Assembly: GCA_003290165.1 (NCBI GenBank)
Contig: QNQO01002087.1
Coordinates: forward strand, 62,001-126,000
Length of the DNA stretch: 64,000 nucleotides
Direction: 5' to 3'
Source of the DNA: Berberis thunbergii
Taxonomy: Eukaryota > Streptophyta > Magnoliopsida > Ranunculales > Berberidaceae
Part shown: in pieces, positions 10,917 through 22,715 of the stretch
How the letters are laid out: the number at the start of each line of letters is the position of its first letter
How positions within the stretch are numbered: position 1 is the stretch's first letter
Notes under the pieces: generated by a model
Told to the model about the DNA's origin: nothing
Seen by the model: the letters and a program-made list of their open reading frames with translations, nothing else
The model's database searches: none
Program-made: the position numbers and the translations under genes

Positions 10917-13521
10917 TCACCAGTAGACTCAGTTGGAGGAGATTGAACATTGTCTTCAACAACACGATCAACGAGAGGAGATGGAGTCATGTCTTTAGCA
11001 ACAAGAGCAGAAGAAAATTGAGCATTATCTTCAATAACTAGTTCAGTGGGAAGAGAGATGGACTTGTCAACAGTGGTAGGATCATAAAAAGGATAATATA
11101 CTTGACCTTCATCAACCAGATCACTTGGAAGATTCGGAGTAGGTTCTTCCCTGTCTTCAGATGGAGTAGATACGTCCTCGAAGACTTGGTTAGCTGCAAC
11201 AAAATATTTTGACATATCACAACCCTCATCCGATTCAATGTAGTCAATAATTTCAATCCTACCATTGACAATCTTACCCCACTCTACTGCCTCTGCATTA
11301 GCCTTAGTTTTCTCCAATAAGGCAGAAAGTTCTTGTTTGGATCGAAAAAGCTCCTCCTCATTTCCAAAGAGCTTCTTCGAAGCTTGCTCCTTACCGTTTC
11401 TCTCCTTAGCAAGCTGCTCAACTTGTGCCTCAGCAATCTTACGAGTAGCAGACTGCAACTCAGCAACATTCTGTGATTGATCACGAGTAGCCTTCTCACA
11501 AGATAGCTCACTTTCAACAACAACCAACTGCCCTCGCAAGCGATTCATCTACTCATCCTAACAGTAAGCTTTGAAGCATACTTATCGCGGACATACTTCG
11601 CTTCCTTCAAAGAAACACAAGTAGCACCAATCACCTTCTCCTGCTCAACGCACTCCTTCTTCAACTTCTCCACTTCAAACAGAGCATTAGAAAGCTGCAA
11701 TAGTTGCTCCACCATTTTCTTCTCCAAGAACAAGATGTGATCACAAGTAACCTAGTACTTGGATCCCATCATCCCTGCATAAGTGAGATGGAACATCCCC
11801 TCCATAATCTGCTTAACACCTTTGTCGAGGTACTCTCTAGCTAGATGTGCTGACATTGGCACTTTTTCCATCAACCACGTGTGCCACGAGTTGATGTGGT
11901 TACACACTCTCCTGCACGCCCATCTCCTAGTACCAGTAGAAAGTCTCATCCGTATTAATACAGATCTTTCCAGGAACATGCTCATTTCAAATGATCTATG
12001 GATGAAAAACAGTGGAGCCTGAAGAACTTAAGCTCCGCCTCTAGTCGTCGATTTTACAACCAAAACTTCTCACAGAAACACTACTCTTACCTTTCTTCTT
12101 CAAAACAACAGAGGTGGTCTTCAAACGAAGAGGAGGAGAAACAAACAACTCCCTCAACCTTAGATCAACGGGACGAGGAGAAGGAGACTTGGAACTCTGA
12201 CCACGATCAACTGCAACCTCATCAAAGATAGAATTATAGTTAAAGTCATTCAAGGTCTTCTCAGTATTTGGATTTCGAGACTGCTCTATTACAAGTTGTG
12301 TCATTTTATTCATAATGACACGAGCATCGTCATCCGAAACCTTGCTGAGATCGGGTATGCTAGCAGTAAAAAGAAGGGTTTTCTCGTACTCACTCAACAG
12401 ACGAGAGACTTCCACCCTTCTCTTCACACCCCAATCTGACTTTTTAGCCTCCTGAGCAGCAAGATGAGCATCGTCTTCATCACCCTTTTCAAAAGAAGTT
12501 GGAGGATGAACAGTCCAAACAGTCCTAGGAGTAGAACCAAGAAGCATATTTTGTTTTAAAGGGCAGACATGACTAACCAACTCACTCGTAACCAGCCTCT
12601 TTGATGGGCTAGCAAGCCTAGGCGCATTCCTCTTGTTGGTGGTCGGATCAACACCACCAATGACAACAGGAGCAGTGAGATCCATAACTTTCACGGCGGA
12701 ACTCACTTTCCCATCAACACTATCATCACCAATGCTTAGCATGAGCGACCCACTCCTCTACCACGTTAGAAACAAAAAGAGAGCTAGCATGGGCAACGGT
12801 AACGTCGAAATTACGATTTTCAAAAATCAAAGAACACTCCAAATTGATTAGAATGTACAAACCACTCCATTCAACGATATCCGGCTTGAGGATTTCTTCC
12901 AAACAAACATGAGGAAGCGAAAGGAACTGCTTCCTCACTTCCTCCCTCGCATTTGTCAAATACAAATCATTCCATTTCCTGGGTTTCCTGAACGACCTCA
13001 TAATGGGTCTATTGTCAAGAATGAAATACCTAGACTTCATGGAAGCATAAAACTAGGGCCTCAACCAGAACCTGAATCATCATTTGGCTTCCCCAAACAA
13101 GTAGACAAATGAAGAAAGTAAACACGATTTGTGTTAACCTTAAACAATACCACAACGTGCATAATTTTTTCGTTTAAAGCAATATCATACTACAAGGCTC
13201 TCACCATTGTCTTAACCATAAACCTCTAGTCGTTGGGACCCATTTGAGCAGGAGGAATACCGACAAAATCAAAATAAGCCCAGAAGGCCTCTAGAACTGA
13301 AAAATGAAGACCGGCCATGAACATTCCAGGTAAAGTGTAATGTAACATGGACTTGGATGAGCAGGGTTGTCACCCTTTCTGGGCAAGACAAGTTCCAAGT
13401 GAGACGAAATATAAAACGTCTAATGAACATAATCTAAAGTTGCTTGCATTGCCTGCCTAGGCTCGAAAAAGGCATCACAGAGGGTTAGTTTATCGTTACT
13501 TAGGGGTCTATTGGAAGCCAT
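10917..13521 (-). pseudogene. Antisense transposon-associated protein (aORF-like), decayed
   Basis: Read from an ATG at 13519-13521 (MASNRPLSNDKLTLCDAFFE). The frame is broken soon after and recovered as WKSRYFILDNRP-type sequence (12726-13040), a 233-residue stretch (12041-12742) rich in Ser, Lys and Asp, and a long coiled-coil tail (10917-11733) with heptad-like Leu, Glu and Gln: VEQLAKERNGKEQASKKLF and LFRSKQELSALLEKTKANA. The order of a globular N-terminus, a disordered middle and a coiled-coil end matches the widespread plant 'putative gypsy-type transposon' proteins. The last two Phe codons are made from the LINE A-tail, so the true C-terminus is lost. Function of this family is unknown. 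Confidence 0.5.
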
Positions 13522-13842
13522 GACAAAGAGTTGAAGAATACAAAAAATTACAAAAAAAAAAGAATAAATGAACTCTGAAAATGGAGATAACGTAAAGAAG
13601 ACAACACAGATCTCCGTTACTGGGTTGGGCAATGAAAATACAACTAATGGGAAGTCATGCAAGACATGATGCCTACACGAAATTCTAGAAATCATGCCAA
13701 AACGAATAGACTAATGGCAAAGGTGAATAGAAATCGAATTGACAATTGTTCACAACATTTAATGCAATGCAAAAAAAACAATGATGAACTCAAAAAGCTA
13801 ATCGCCGAAGAGTTAGTGGCCACACAAACATGCCCACTAACT

Positions 13843-13854
13843 GGGGGGAGGGAG
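13843..13854 (+). promoter_or_regulatory. Polypurine tract of the gypsy-type element
   Basis: GGGGGGAGGGAG lies four bases before the TGATGATACATC start of the LTR. A purine run in this place primes plus-strand DNA synthesis in LTR elements. It is the only such run nearby. Confidence 0.65.
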
Positions 13855-13858
13855 TAGC

Positions 13859-14360
13859 TGATGATACATCAAATAATCCTCTAATCACGACCTACACATA
13901 ACAAATATCATCCATCACGAGGAACATGCACTTCAATCTTAACACAGATGACAAGCCCGACCCTTAAAGGCCAAAAAGGCATGCTCGATCATCAAGGCCC
14001 AAAAAGGTCTTTAATAATAGACCATGAACAAACTTAAAGGCCCAAGTCCCAGCCCCAACAAATCTCTTGCCTTAGAGAAGAGAGACGTTACGAATGAGAT
14101 ATGTCATAGCGGAAATCACTCCCCAAATACATATCTGAATGAAGGAGAAGACCGTTGTTATGCACATTATATAAGGTAAAGGAGAGATCCACGATAGAGG
14201 TATGCTAACATAATACAACTATACTTTGTCCAAATTCAATCTCTCCCATAGTTAACTGACTTAAGCATTAGAGTGTCTTTGGCCACCAAACAGGTGGTTT
14301 TTAGCAATTTAACCTTGTTTTACAGGTCAAATCTCTAGGAGGACATATTTGGTTGTATCA
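13859..14360 (+). repeat. 3' LTR of the gypsy-type element
   Basis: Starts TGATGATACA right after the polypurine tract and ends TTGTATCA at 14360, giving a short inverted match TGATACA at the two ends. A TATA-like box TATATAAGG lies at 14167-14175. Downstream is CTGACTTAAGCATTAGAGTG, a string common in plant gypsy LTRs near the U5 region. The exact right end is inferred; ACCAT would be the 3' target duplication. Confidence 0.55.
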
Positions 14361-15201
14361 ACCATTGAGTCCATTTGTGTGAATTTCCTTAATTAAGCAG
14401 AGTTTTGGAAATTCAAGACGTGACGTTTGATCATTGTTATTTTTCTTTTAATTGAAAAGCAAACATAGTGCCTTTGGAGACACAGAACCTTTGGATTTTC
14501 AAATCCGACATAATTTGAATAATCTACCCTTAGACACGCTCACCAATGTGGAATAATGCAGAGTAAGTGACAAATTTGTCTCGAGAGCAGTCATTACAGC
14601 CAGATGGAAAATTAATTTCAAAGTTGTCTTCAGAAAGCAACTAGACTCTGTATGGGCGTGAATTTCTTCAATCTGTGTCTCAATTTTTAAATCAAACTCG
14701 GCATGGCAAAGAATTGATGAAGTGTTTGGTTGTTGGAATTTCATTTCAGGGAATTTCTTGTGGAAGAAGAGAAAGAATTGACGGAGTGGACTAAAAAGAA
14801 AGTGATATCGTAGATGATATTCAAATTTCTCATGAATGTGGAAATGACGATGCTTATTTCCTCCTAAAATATCATATTCCATTCTCCACCACCATTCCAT
14901 TCTTTCTGCAAAACCCAACACTCACCACCCCATCCTTTTGTTTTTTTTTCACACGCCACCACAACTGCCAACACCATCATCCCGCCCACCCTCTGAAATC
15001 TGAATTGAATTGAACCTACCACCACCTCCCTTACCACCATTATAGACGGCTTTACCAGTCCAACCTTATATATCCATCTTCAAGACCACCCTCGCCCTCA
15101 TCTAACACCACATTTGCACTTTTTGAACCAAAAGAACCAGTGGAGCAGAGAAGAGGGTGGCCGGGTGGTTTTGAATTTTGAGCATGTTTAAAGTTTGAAG
15201 C
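14361..15201. other. No gene recognised
   Basis: Unique-looking AT-rich sequence, with a C-rich stretch full of CACCACC and CCACC words at 14930-15110. I see no protein family, RNA gene or terminal repeats here. Confidence 0.5.
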
Positions 15202-15209
15202 TTAACAAC

Positions 15210-16174
15210 CATGCACGGATTCACATGGGGGCAAGTGGGGGCAAGTGCCCCTACTGACTTTTGAGAATTTTTTTTTTAATTTATTTGTCCCCCAATTAGT
15301 TTTTTTATTTGCCCTTCTATTCTCACTTTTCACTTCAACCAAGACTTCATCCTTCAAATCATGTTCATATCAAATTCAAACTCTATTTTTAGAGTTAGTG
15401 ATAGAGGTTAAGTCCCTCAAATCTAGCAAAGAAACCAAAATCCACAGTTTTTTCTTCACACTCCATCGATTAGATAAGATGAGGGAAACCCAGGCACGGA
15501 TTCACGTGGGGGCACTTGCCCCACTGACTTTTGAGATTTTTTTTTTAAATTTATTTGTCTCCCAATTAGTTTTTTTATTTGCCCCTTTATTCTCACTTTT
15601 CACTTCAACCAGGACTTCATCATTCAAATCATGTTCATATCAAATTCAAACTCTCCTTTTAGAGTTAGAAATAGAGGTTAAATCCCTCAAATCTCTCAAA
15701 GAAACCAAAATCCACAGTTTCTTCTTCACACTCCATAGATTGGATAAGATGAGGGAAACCCCCATATTTCATCATCTTCAAAGATCTATAACTATTGAGT
15801 TATTTGAGCTCATCTTCACAAGATCCACTAGGATTCAAACCACCTTATTCTTCTTCTTCTAGGTACCAGGTGCCTTCATTAATCACTGTGTTGGTCATCT
15901 CCACCAAAAAATTGTAAGCAACCCAATCTCTTCCTCTTTTTTCTTTATGTAGTAGTAATCAACGATTCAAACCCTTATCTTGTGTTGTGTTTCTAGAAGT
16001 AGTAATAATTTTCAATGAATATAGTAGTAATCATCTTCAATGAATGTCTTTGTTGTACTCCCCTTTTTGTTATATTTAAAAAAAATCATGTTAAAGTAAC
16101 TAATTTTTATATTATATTTAATTAATTATGACATCACTCCGCCCCCCTCAACAAAAATTTTGGCTCCGTCACTG
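15210..16174. mobile_element. hAT-like non-autonomous DNA transposon with 8-bp target duplication
   Basis: TTAACAAC occurs at 15202-15209 and again at 16175-16182, giving a perfect 8-bp duplication as hAT elements make. The ends are imperfect inverted repeats: CATGCACGGATTCAC at the left, and CAGTGACGGAGCCAAAA as the reverse complement of the right. The left 281 bases (15210-15490) are repeated in tandem at 15491-15761, so the element holds a second, internal left end (CAGGCACGGATTCACG). An open frame runs across both repeats but is Phe-rich and repeats itself; it is not a transposase. Length 965 bp. Confidence 0.82.
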
Positions 16175-16185
16175 TTAACAACGCA

Positions 16186-16204
16186 TCTCTCTCTCTCTCT
16201 CTCT
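16186..16204. repeat. (CT)n microsatellite
   Basis: About nine CT repeats directly after the hAT target duplication. Confidence 0.9.
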
Positions 16205-16333
16205 GCACCAGAGTGCAAACTACTTGAAATAGAAAAAGGTTCACACACACCCAACAAATGTGACAGAGAGGATTTATTATTTAAGATGACAATGTTATGA
16301 CCAGACCTATCATCCATTTATTCTAAAAAATAA

Positions 16334-16790
16334 TGTTGGAAAAATTCAATATGTGTGGGCACATATATGTATTTAATGTGTATTGTTATCTTAAAGTATA
16401 ATCCAATGAATTGTGATCTAATATGGTTAATTAGACTAGAGTATTAAAATGTCGTGGGCTTAATGTGTAGATACACTTAAGCATTTTCTAATTTGATGAG
16501 GGACCAAATTAGAAATTGGTAAGAATAACTGATAACCTAATCAGTTATAAATACAGGGTTATGGTGCTCAGTTGAGCGTATGTTTTGTTTCTTCTGGATT
16601 TTCCTTCTATAGAGAGATATACAAAAACATATGTTATCAACTGAAAGGTTAATACTCATCCCTTTCTTGAAGTGCTATCATGGATCAAGGTACGCTTCCA
16701 TTTTATTCTTGATTATTTTTCTTCTCATTGAATCAACATGGAGCATACATGTGTGTCTGTAGAATATTATTCTTATAGATAAAACCTACA
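16334..16790 (+). repeat. 5' LTR of the copia element
   Basis: Begins TGTTGGAAAAATTC and ends AAAACCTACA. A TATA box TATAAATA lies at 16546-16553. It matches 22716-23173 along its length. Confidence 0.9.
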
Positions 16791-16792
16791 AG

Positions 16793-16804
16793 TGGTATCA
16801 GAGC
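16793..16804 (+). promoter_or_regulatory. Primer-binding site, copia element
   Basis: TGGTATCAGAGC, complementary to the 3' end of initiator methionine tRNA, two bases after the 5' LTR. Confidence 0.9.
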
Positions 16805-18293
16805 CTATTCCATGATTGATTATTTAGAGATTATGATATTTAGGATGAACTTTTGGCATAAAGTAAAAGGTTTTAATTAGTACACTCTCTGAATCAAACC
16901 CAACTGTTATTTACTGTTATTTTCCTATTCCATCTATCATACGAAAATCACATAGTTAAAAGAAGTTGGATGTTTGGGATAGATAGTTTAAGATTCACTT
17001 ATCATTCAGTCGAAGGTTTTTATAGTTAGTTCTTTATTCATGTCTTAAAATTGTGGTCTTGTGACAGTTGCGTTTGATTGGATCAAAATCATATAGATTC
17101 AATGCAATCAACTTATGCTATGTGTGATATTAAAAAAAAAAAAAAAAACGATCTGTGATCTCTAATATGCTTCGTCCTATCAAGTGATTCATTATTATGC
17201 TGCACAAAAAAAAAAGAAAAAAAATGACTCTGCTTGGATCGAAAGCAAAATCTCTGGTTCATTGATTAGAGACTTATCCATTGGCCACAGAGTCCTTGAT
17301 CCGGTTCGATCAGATCTGCATCTACTTCATTCAGATCTGGTTCGTTCGTTCGTGCAGATCTACATGATCTACTTCGTTCTGATCTTGATTAAAAAAAAAT
17401 AGGGTTTAGTTTAGCTTGTTGAACCTGCAAGTGCATTGGACCCTTCAGTTTTATTAAGGCCTGAATTGATTATTAAGGTCTGCATTGGACCCTTCAGTTT
17501 TATTTGAAATTTTCCATTGGGCCACAACTTAATTGAAAGACATTTAGGCTGTTGGGTCTGGGTCTGATGGGTTGCTGGGATAGGGTCAAACCCTACTGGC
17601 TCAGATGGGTCACCTTGGTCCAGTTTAGAAAACCGGTCCATCCTGTTTTGGCTATTTGCACCCAGTTGAATCTGTCTGAGCCACCGTGATAATAATAAAA
17701 AAATTCAGGAAATTAAATAATAGACCTTACATCAAGTAAATCTAGTACATTACTTAGGTCTGTTATTTATTTATTTACTATTTTTTCTCAAGGCGATTTA
17801 TTTGAAATTTTTTAAATTTAAATGTTTTTTTGGGATACATCTAATGACTGATTTAGTTTGTCTAACATTTGATTGAACTAATTGAAATAAGATGTTACCA
17901 AAGTGACCTCTCTTATGTAGATTAATTTATTGAAAATGTTAAGATGTTTGTGTTTGCAAGTTCATGCAGATATTGCTCGGCCCAAAGGAAGGATAATATT
18001 TGGCTGAATTGCATACACACCTGTAGTGATAAATCTGTGAAAATTATATGGTTTCTATGTGAATAATAAGCTGATCCAAAGATAGAATTATTGTTTAACA
18101 AGATTTATTGTCAATATTTGATCACCACAACAAGAGTATCACTTACAAGTTAGTATTATTGTATAAAGACTTGAAATTAATGTTGTGTTAGGTATTTTGA
18201 GATTATTTCATAATTGTTTGAATTTAAAGATTGTTTATTAAGATTATGATGTGAACATGCATGCTCATTAGGTTTATTCTCTGTACAGTTATT
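16805..18293 (+). other. Copia 5' leader, non-coding
   Basis: About 1.5 kb between primer-binding site and gag. AT-rich with A-runs at 17132-17148 and 17205-17224 and a patch rich in GATCAGATCTG-like words at 17300-17370. No gene. A long untranslated leader is common in this group. Confidence 0.6.
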
Positions 18294-19400
18294 ATGTCTG
18301 CTTCTACAATATCTGCTCATGCAAATAGTATTCCCATGCTTAATGGGACAAACTTCAAGGATTGGAAAGAGAGCGTCTTAATCGTTCTTGGCTGCATGGA
18401 TCTAGACCTTGCACTAAGGATAGAGCAACCCACTATTCTTTCGGCTGAAAGTTCTTCTGAAGAAAGGAGGAACTTTGAGAAGTGGGAACGCTCTAATCGC
18501 ATTAGTCTAATGATCATTAAGCGCGACATTCCGGAAGCCTTTAGAGGCGCAATATCTGAAGGGGTAACTAAGGCCAGTGGTTTTCTTGCTGAAATTGAAA
18601 AACGTTTTACAAAAAACATTAAGGCTGAAACAAACACGCTTTTAGCTAGCTTGATTTCAATGAAGTACAAAGGCAAAGGAAACATAAGGGGGTACATCAT
18701 GGATATGTCTCACATTGCTTCCAAACTTAAGGCACTAAAGTTAGAGTTGTCTTGCGACTTGCTCGTGCATTTAGTATTGATATCTCTTCCTGCACATTTC
18801 AGTAAGTTTAAGGTCAGTTATAATTGTCAAAATGAGAAATGGACTCTTAACAAGCTCATTTCATATTGTGTGCAAGAAGTGGAAAGGTTGAAGCAATAGA
18901 GATTTGAAAGTACTCATCTGGCAAGTACCTCTAAGGATAAGGGCAAGAAAAATGAAGCTGCTAAGGGTCCAGATCAAAAGAAACCTAAGGAAAATCAAGG
19001 ATGTTTCCTTTGTGGAAAGCTAGGACATGGAAAGAAATAATGTAGTAAGTATCATGCTTGGCGTGCCAAGAAATGTACATTCTTTACTTTGGTTTGTTCT
19101 AAGGTTAATTTAGCTTCAGTATCTAGAAGCACTTGGGGGTTAGATTCCGGTGCTACCACTCACATAAGTGTTTCTATCCAGGGTTGCCCGAGCTACAAAA
19201 ATCCAAATGATATTGAAAGATACATCTTTGTGGGCGATGACAAGTCGGTGAATGTTGAGGCAATAGGGAATTTTAGGTTATTGTTGAGAACAAGTTTTTA
19301 TTTGGATTTGAAAGACACTTTTGTCGTACCGTCTTTTAGACGAAATTTGGTTTTTGTTTTTTATTGGACAAATCTGGTTATAATTGTTCTTTCGGAGTAG
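18294..19400 (+). pseudogene. Copia gag and protease (broken)
   Basis: Gag starts MSASTISAHANSIPMLNGTN and continues FKDWKESVLIVLGCMDLDL, the usual start of plant copia gag (UBN2-type domain). A stop falls at 18897-18899. The nucleic-acid-binding knuckle follows as CFLCGKLGHGKK with a stop where the last Cys should follow (19038 region). The protease site DSGATTHIS is at about 19144-19170 within WGLDSGATTHIS. Gag forms the particle and protease cleaves the polyprotein; both are inactivated by stops. Confidence 0.85.
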
Positions 19401-19412
19401 TTCAGTCTTTCA

Positions 19413-20403
19413 TTGAATTCAAATATTGTTGGTACTAGATCATTAAGTATGTTTGATAACCTATATTTGTTTGATATTATTGTATCATATAGTGAAACTT
19501 TGCATGTGGATTCACGGGGTACTAAACGCAAACTAAACAAAGAAAATTCAGCAAAATTATGGCACAAGCGTTTGAGTCATATATCCAAATCTAGAATTAA
19601 ACGACTCGTGTCAGAAGCGATTTTGGATTTACTTGACTTTTCAGACTTAGATGTCTGTGTTGAGTGCATCAAGGGAAAACAGACCAAACAAAAGAGATTA
19701 GGTTCTAATAAATTTTCAGACGTCTTAGAATTGATACATACATATATTTGTGGACCATTCCCTACGACTTCTTGGAATGGTCAACGATACTTTATATCAT
19801 TCATAGACGACTACTCACGTTATGGGTACCTTTATCTCATTCTTGAGAAAACAGTGTCACTGGATCTAATCAAGTCTTTAAAAATTGAAGTTGAAAACCA
19901 ATTCAGTAAGAAAATTAAGTGTGTTAGATCTGATCGTGGTGGAGAGTACTACGACAGATATGACGGTTCAAGAGAACAACGTCCATGGCCATTTGCTAAA
20001 TTCTTAGAGGAATGTGGAATTGTCCCACAGTACACCATGCCAGGTTTACTTAGCATGAATGATGTTGCTGAAAGACGAAACAAACTCTTAACGATATGGT
20101 GAGGAATATGATTAGTCATTCTACCTTACCAGAATCACTATGGGGAGAAGCAATAAAGACAACAGCTTATATCTTAAATATAGTACCAACTAAAGCAACT
20201 GCCAAGACTCCTTATGAATTTTGGACAGGCCGAAAGCCAATTTTAAAACACTTTTACATTTGGGGATTTCCATTTGAGGTTAGGCCTTATAGGCCAAATG
20301 AAAACAAATTGGACTCCAAGAAAGTAAGCAACTACTTTATTGGTTATTCAAAGCGATCTGGGGGCTACAAAATTTATAATCCCACAATTAGGTCTATTTT
20401 TTA
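19413..20403 (+). pseudogene. Copia integrase (broken)
   Basis: The HHCC zinc domain is visible as HKRLSH and CVECIKGKQ (about 19561-19687). The catalytic core has the first Asp in FIDDYSRYGYLY, the second in VRSDRGGEYY, and the Glu in DVAERRNK, giving the D,D-35-E triad. A frame change at about 20096 leads into [19 protein letters not shown] and ends at YNPTIRSIF. The enzyme inserts the cDNA copy into the genome. Confidence 0.88.
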
Positions 20404-20644
20404 AATGGGAATTGTGACATTTTTTGAGGATGTTGAGTTTCGGGGGAAAAATAAGGTAATAGACATTATCTTTGAGAAAGAATCGGTTGCAACTCCTACT
20501 AATGTTTTTGACAATGTACATGTTTCTATACCTGTCATTCATCAATAAGCAGATCTGGAACCTCAACAAGACAATGTAAAACAACTCCCTGTTCAAATTG
20601 AAGTAAATGTTTCAAAGGAACAAACTCTACAACCTCAATGACAA

Positions 20645-21791
20645 ATGCCATTAAGGAGATCCATGAGAGAAAGGAGAAATGCTATTCCGGATGATTACAT
20701 AGTTTTTCTCCAAGAACATGAGAAAAATAATGGATTGATGGAAAATGATCCAATAAACTTTCATCAAGCCATGCAAGAATCTAACTCTCAAAAGTGGATA
20801 GATGCTATGAATGAGGAGTATAAGTCTATGCAAGACAATCAAGTTTGGGATCTTATCCCATTACCTAAAATACATAGCCCATTGGTTGTAAATGGATATT
20901 CAAAACCAATAGAAATTTAAAAGGTAATGTGGATAGATATAAGGCTTATCTTGTAGCTAAAGGCTTCACTCAAAATAAAGACATCGACTATAAAGAGACT
21001 TTTTCTCCGGTTTCAAAGAAAGTCTCATTTAGGACAATGACGACACATGTTGCGCACTTGACCTTGAGCTACATCAGATGGATGTTAAGACAACATTTCT
21101 CAATTGCGACATTGATGAAAAAATTTATATGTTGCAACCAGAAAACTTTGTGTCTGGAGACCCGAAGAATATGGTTTGCAAATTAAAGAAATCCATCTAT
21201 GGGCTCAAGCAAGCTTCCCGTCAATGGTACCACAAATTTCATCAAGTAATTGTCTCATTTGGTTTCGAGACAAATGCAGTTGATAATTGTGTGTATCATA
21301 AGTTCAGTGGGAGTAAACATATCTTCTTGGTTTTGTATGTTGATGATATATTGCTTGCCACTAATAACAAAGACATGTTGCACGAAACTAAGAGATTTCT
21401 ATCAAAGAAATTTGATATGAAATATCTTGGTGAAACTTCTTTTGTTTTAGGGATTCAGATACACCGAGATCGCTCTCGGGGTGTTCTTAGATTATCGTAA
21501 AAGTGCTATATAGAAAAAGTGCTTAAAAGATTTGGCATGCTAAATTGTAAACCAAGAGACCACCCTGTAGCTAAAGGAGACAAATTCAGTCTTAAACAAT
21601 GCCCTAGGAATAAACTTGAAGTTAAAGAAATGCAAGAGATTCCCTATGCATCAGCTGTTGGGAATCTAATGTACGTTCTAGTTTGTACACGTCCAGATTT
21701 AACATTCATTGTTGGAATGCTAGGCAAATATTTAGACAACACTAGGATGGATCACTGGAACAGCCAAACGGGTTATGAGATATTTAGATAG
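20645..21791 (+). pseudogene. Copia reverse transcriptase (broken)
   Basis: Begins with the linker MPLRRSMRERRNAIPDDYIV. The segment QKWIDAMNEEYKSMQDNQVW follows, then AYLVAKGFTQNKDIDYKETF and, in another frame, MDVKTTFLNCDIDEKIYM. The catalytic YVDD is at 21336-21347 in LVLYVDDILLATNN. Further pieces are FGMLNCKPRDHPVAKGD and YASAVGNLMYVLVCTRPDL. At least three frame changes or stops separate these parts. Confidence 0.9.
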
Positions 21792-21831
21792 AACTAAGGA
21801 TTACATGCTCACATAGAAGAAATCATATCAG

Positions 21832-22290
21832 TTGGAGATCATAGGGTATTCTGATTCTAATTTTGCTGGATGCCAAGATAGTAGAAAATCCACATCATGC
21901 TACATTTATCTGTTAGCTGGAGGAGCTATTTCTTGGAGGAGTGCCAAGCAGACACTCATAGCTTCTTCCACTGTAGAAACAAAATATGTAGTATGTTTTG
22001 AGACATCCAATCATGGATTATGGCTGCAAAATTTTGTCACCGCACTGCGCATTCTGAGGAGTATTAAAAGACCACTAAAGTTATATTGTGACAATTACTC
22101 AATAGTTCTATATGCCAACAACAACAGAAGCTCATTTAGGTCAGATCATATTGACATGAAGTTTTTAGTTGTGAAAGAGAGAGTACATAATAAACAGATT
22201 TCCATATAGCACATTGGGACAAACTTCATGATTGCGGATCCGCTTACTAAGGGATTACCACCCAAGGTCTTTCATGAGCACACTGCTCAT
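21832..22290 (+). pseudogene. Copia RNase H (broken)
   Basis: Reads GYSDSNFAGCQDSRKSTS, then GGAISWRSAKQTLIASSTVE and HIDMKFLVVKERV. SDSNFAG holds the first acidic residue and SSTVETKY the conserved Glu. A stop at 22207-22209 cuts the tail, which continues as FMIADPLTKGLPPKVFHEHT. RNase H removes the RNA template. Confidence 0.88.
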
Positions 22291-22324
22291 ATGGGTGTTA
22301 TATCATTTGAGGATATTTTGGTTT

Positions 22325-22715
22325 AGTGGGAGTTTGTATATTTGATTGCTCTATATTGTGTTTTTCGACACATTTTGTGTATTTGGATATTTTCTGCAGA
22401 AATAAAGTATTCATTTTATTCACACGCTTGTTATTGTGTTAAAGTTCGGTCTCAATAAAGTTTAAAGTAGGACAAGTTGGAAATATGCATGTTTAGATCA
22501 CGTTACATGTAATTTCCATGTTACGCATCCATGATTGATCTATGTCATTTGATTGTATAAGTATACGTGACTATTGATGGATTTAATTGCGATGAATGTG
22601 ACAAAAGTTCATTTAGTTCTATACCTGTATAGTCAATGGACGAGATGTTTGGAAATACCTTCATATGTGATAGCAAATTTTGAGCTCATTAGGTTATACA
22701 CATTTTAAGGTAACA
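22325..22715 (+). other. Copia region between purine tract and 3' LTR
   Basis: AGTGGGAG at 22325-22332 looks like the usual copia polypurine tract, but the LTR matching the 5' copy starts about 380 bases further on. The spacer is AT-rich and non-coding. Confidence 0.6.

Larger units (their letters stand above)
10917..14360 (+). mobile_element. 3' part of a Ty3/gypsy (Tat-like) retrotransposon with antisense ORF
   Basis: Three parts are seen: a decayed minus-strand ORF (10917-13521), a polypurine tract (13843-13854) and a roughly 500-bp LTR (13859-14360) on the plus strand. Extra ORFs in antisense orientation between pol and the 3' LTR are known from the Tat lineage of plant Ty3/gypsy elements, which fits this order. 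No gag-pol is visible because the LINE occupies the left side. The LINE A-tail abuts the antisense ORF at 10917, so the LINE may have inserted into this element, or the two are joined by rearrangement. Lineage assignment is inference. Confidence 0.55.

Noticed and set aside
15245..15862. A 205-residue plus-strand ORF
   Set aside because: It spans the tandem 281-bp repeat of the hAT-like element, repeats itself, and is Phe-, Leu- and Ser-rich without a domain.
22333..22715. 3' LTR starting right after AGTGGGAG
   Set aside because: This sequence has no counterpart before the 5' LTR at 16334; LTR similarity starts only at about 22716.
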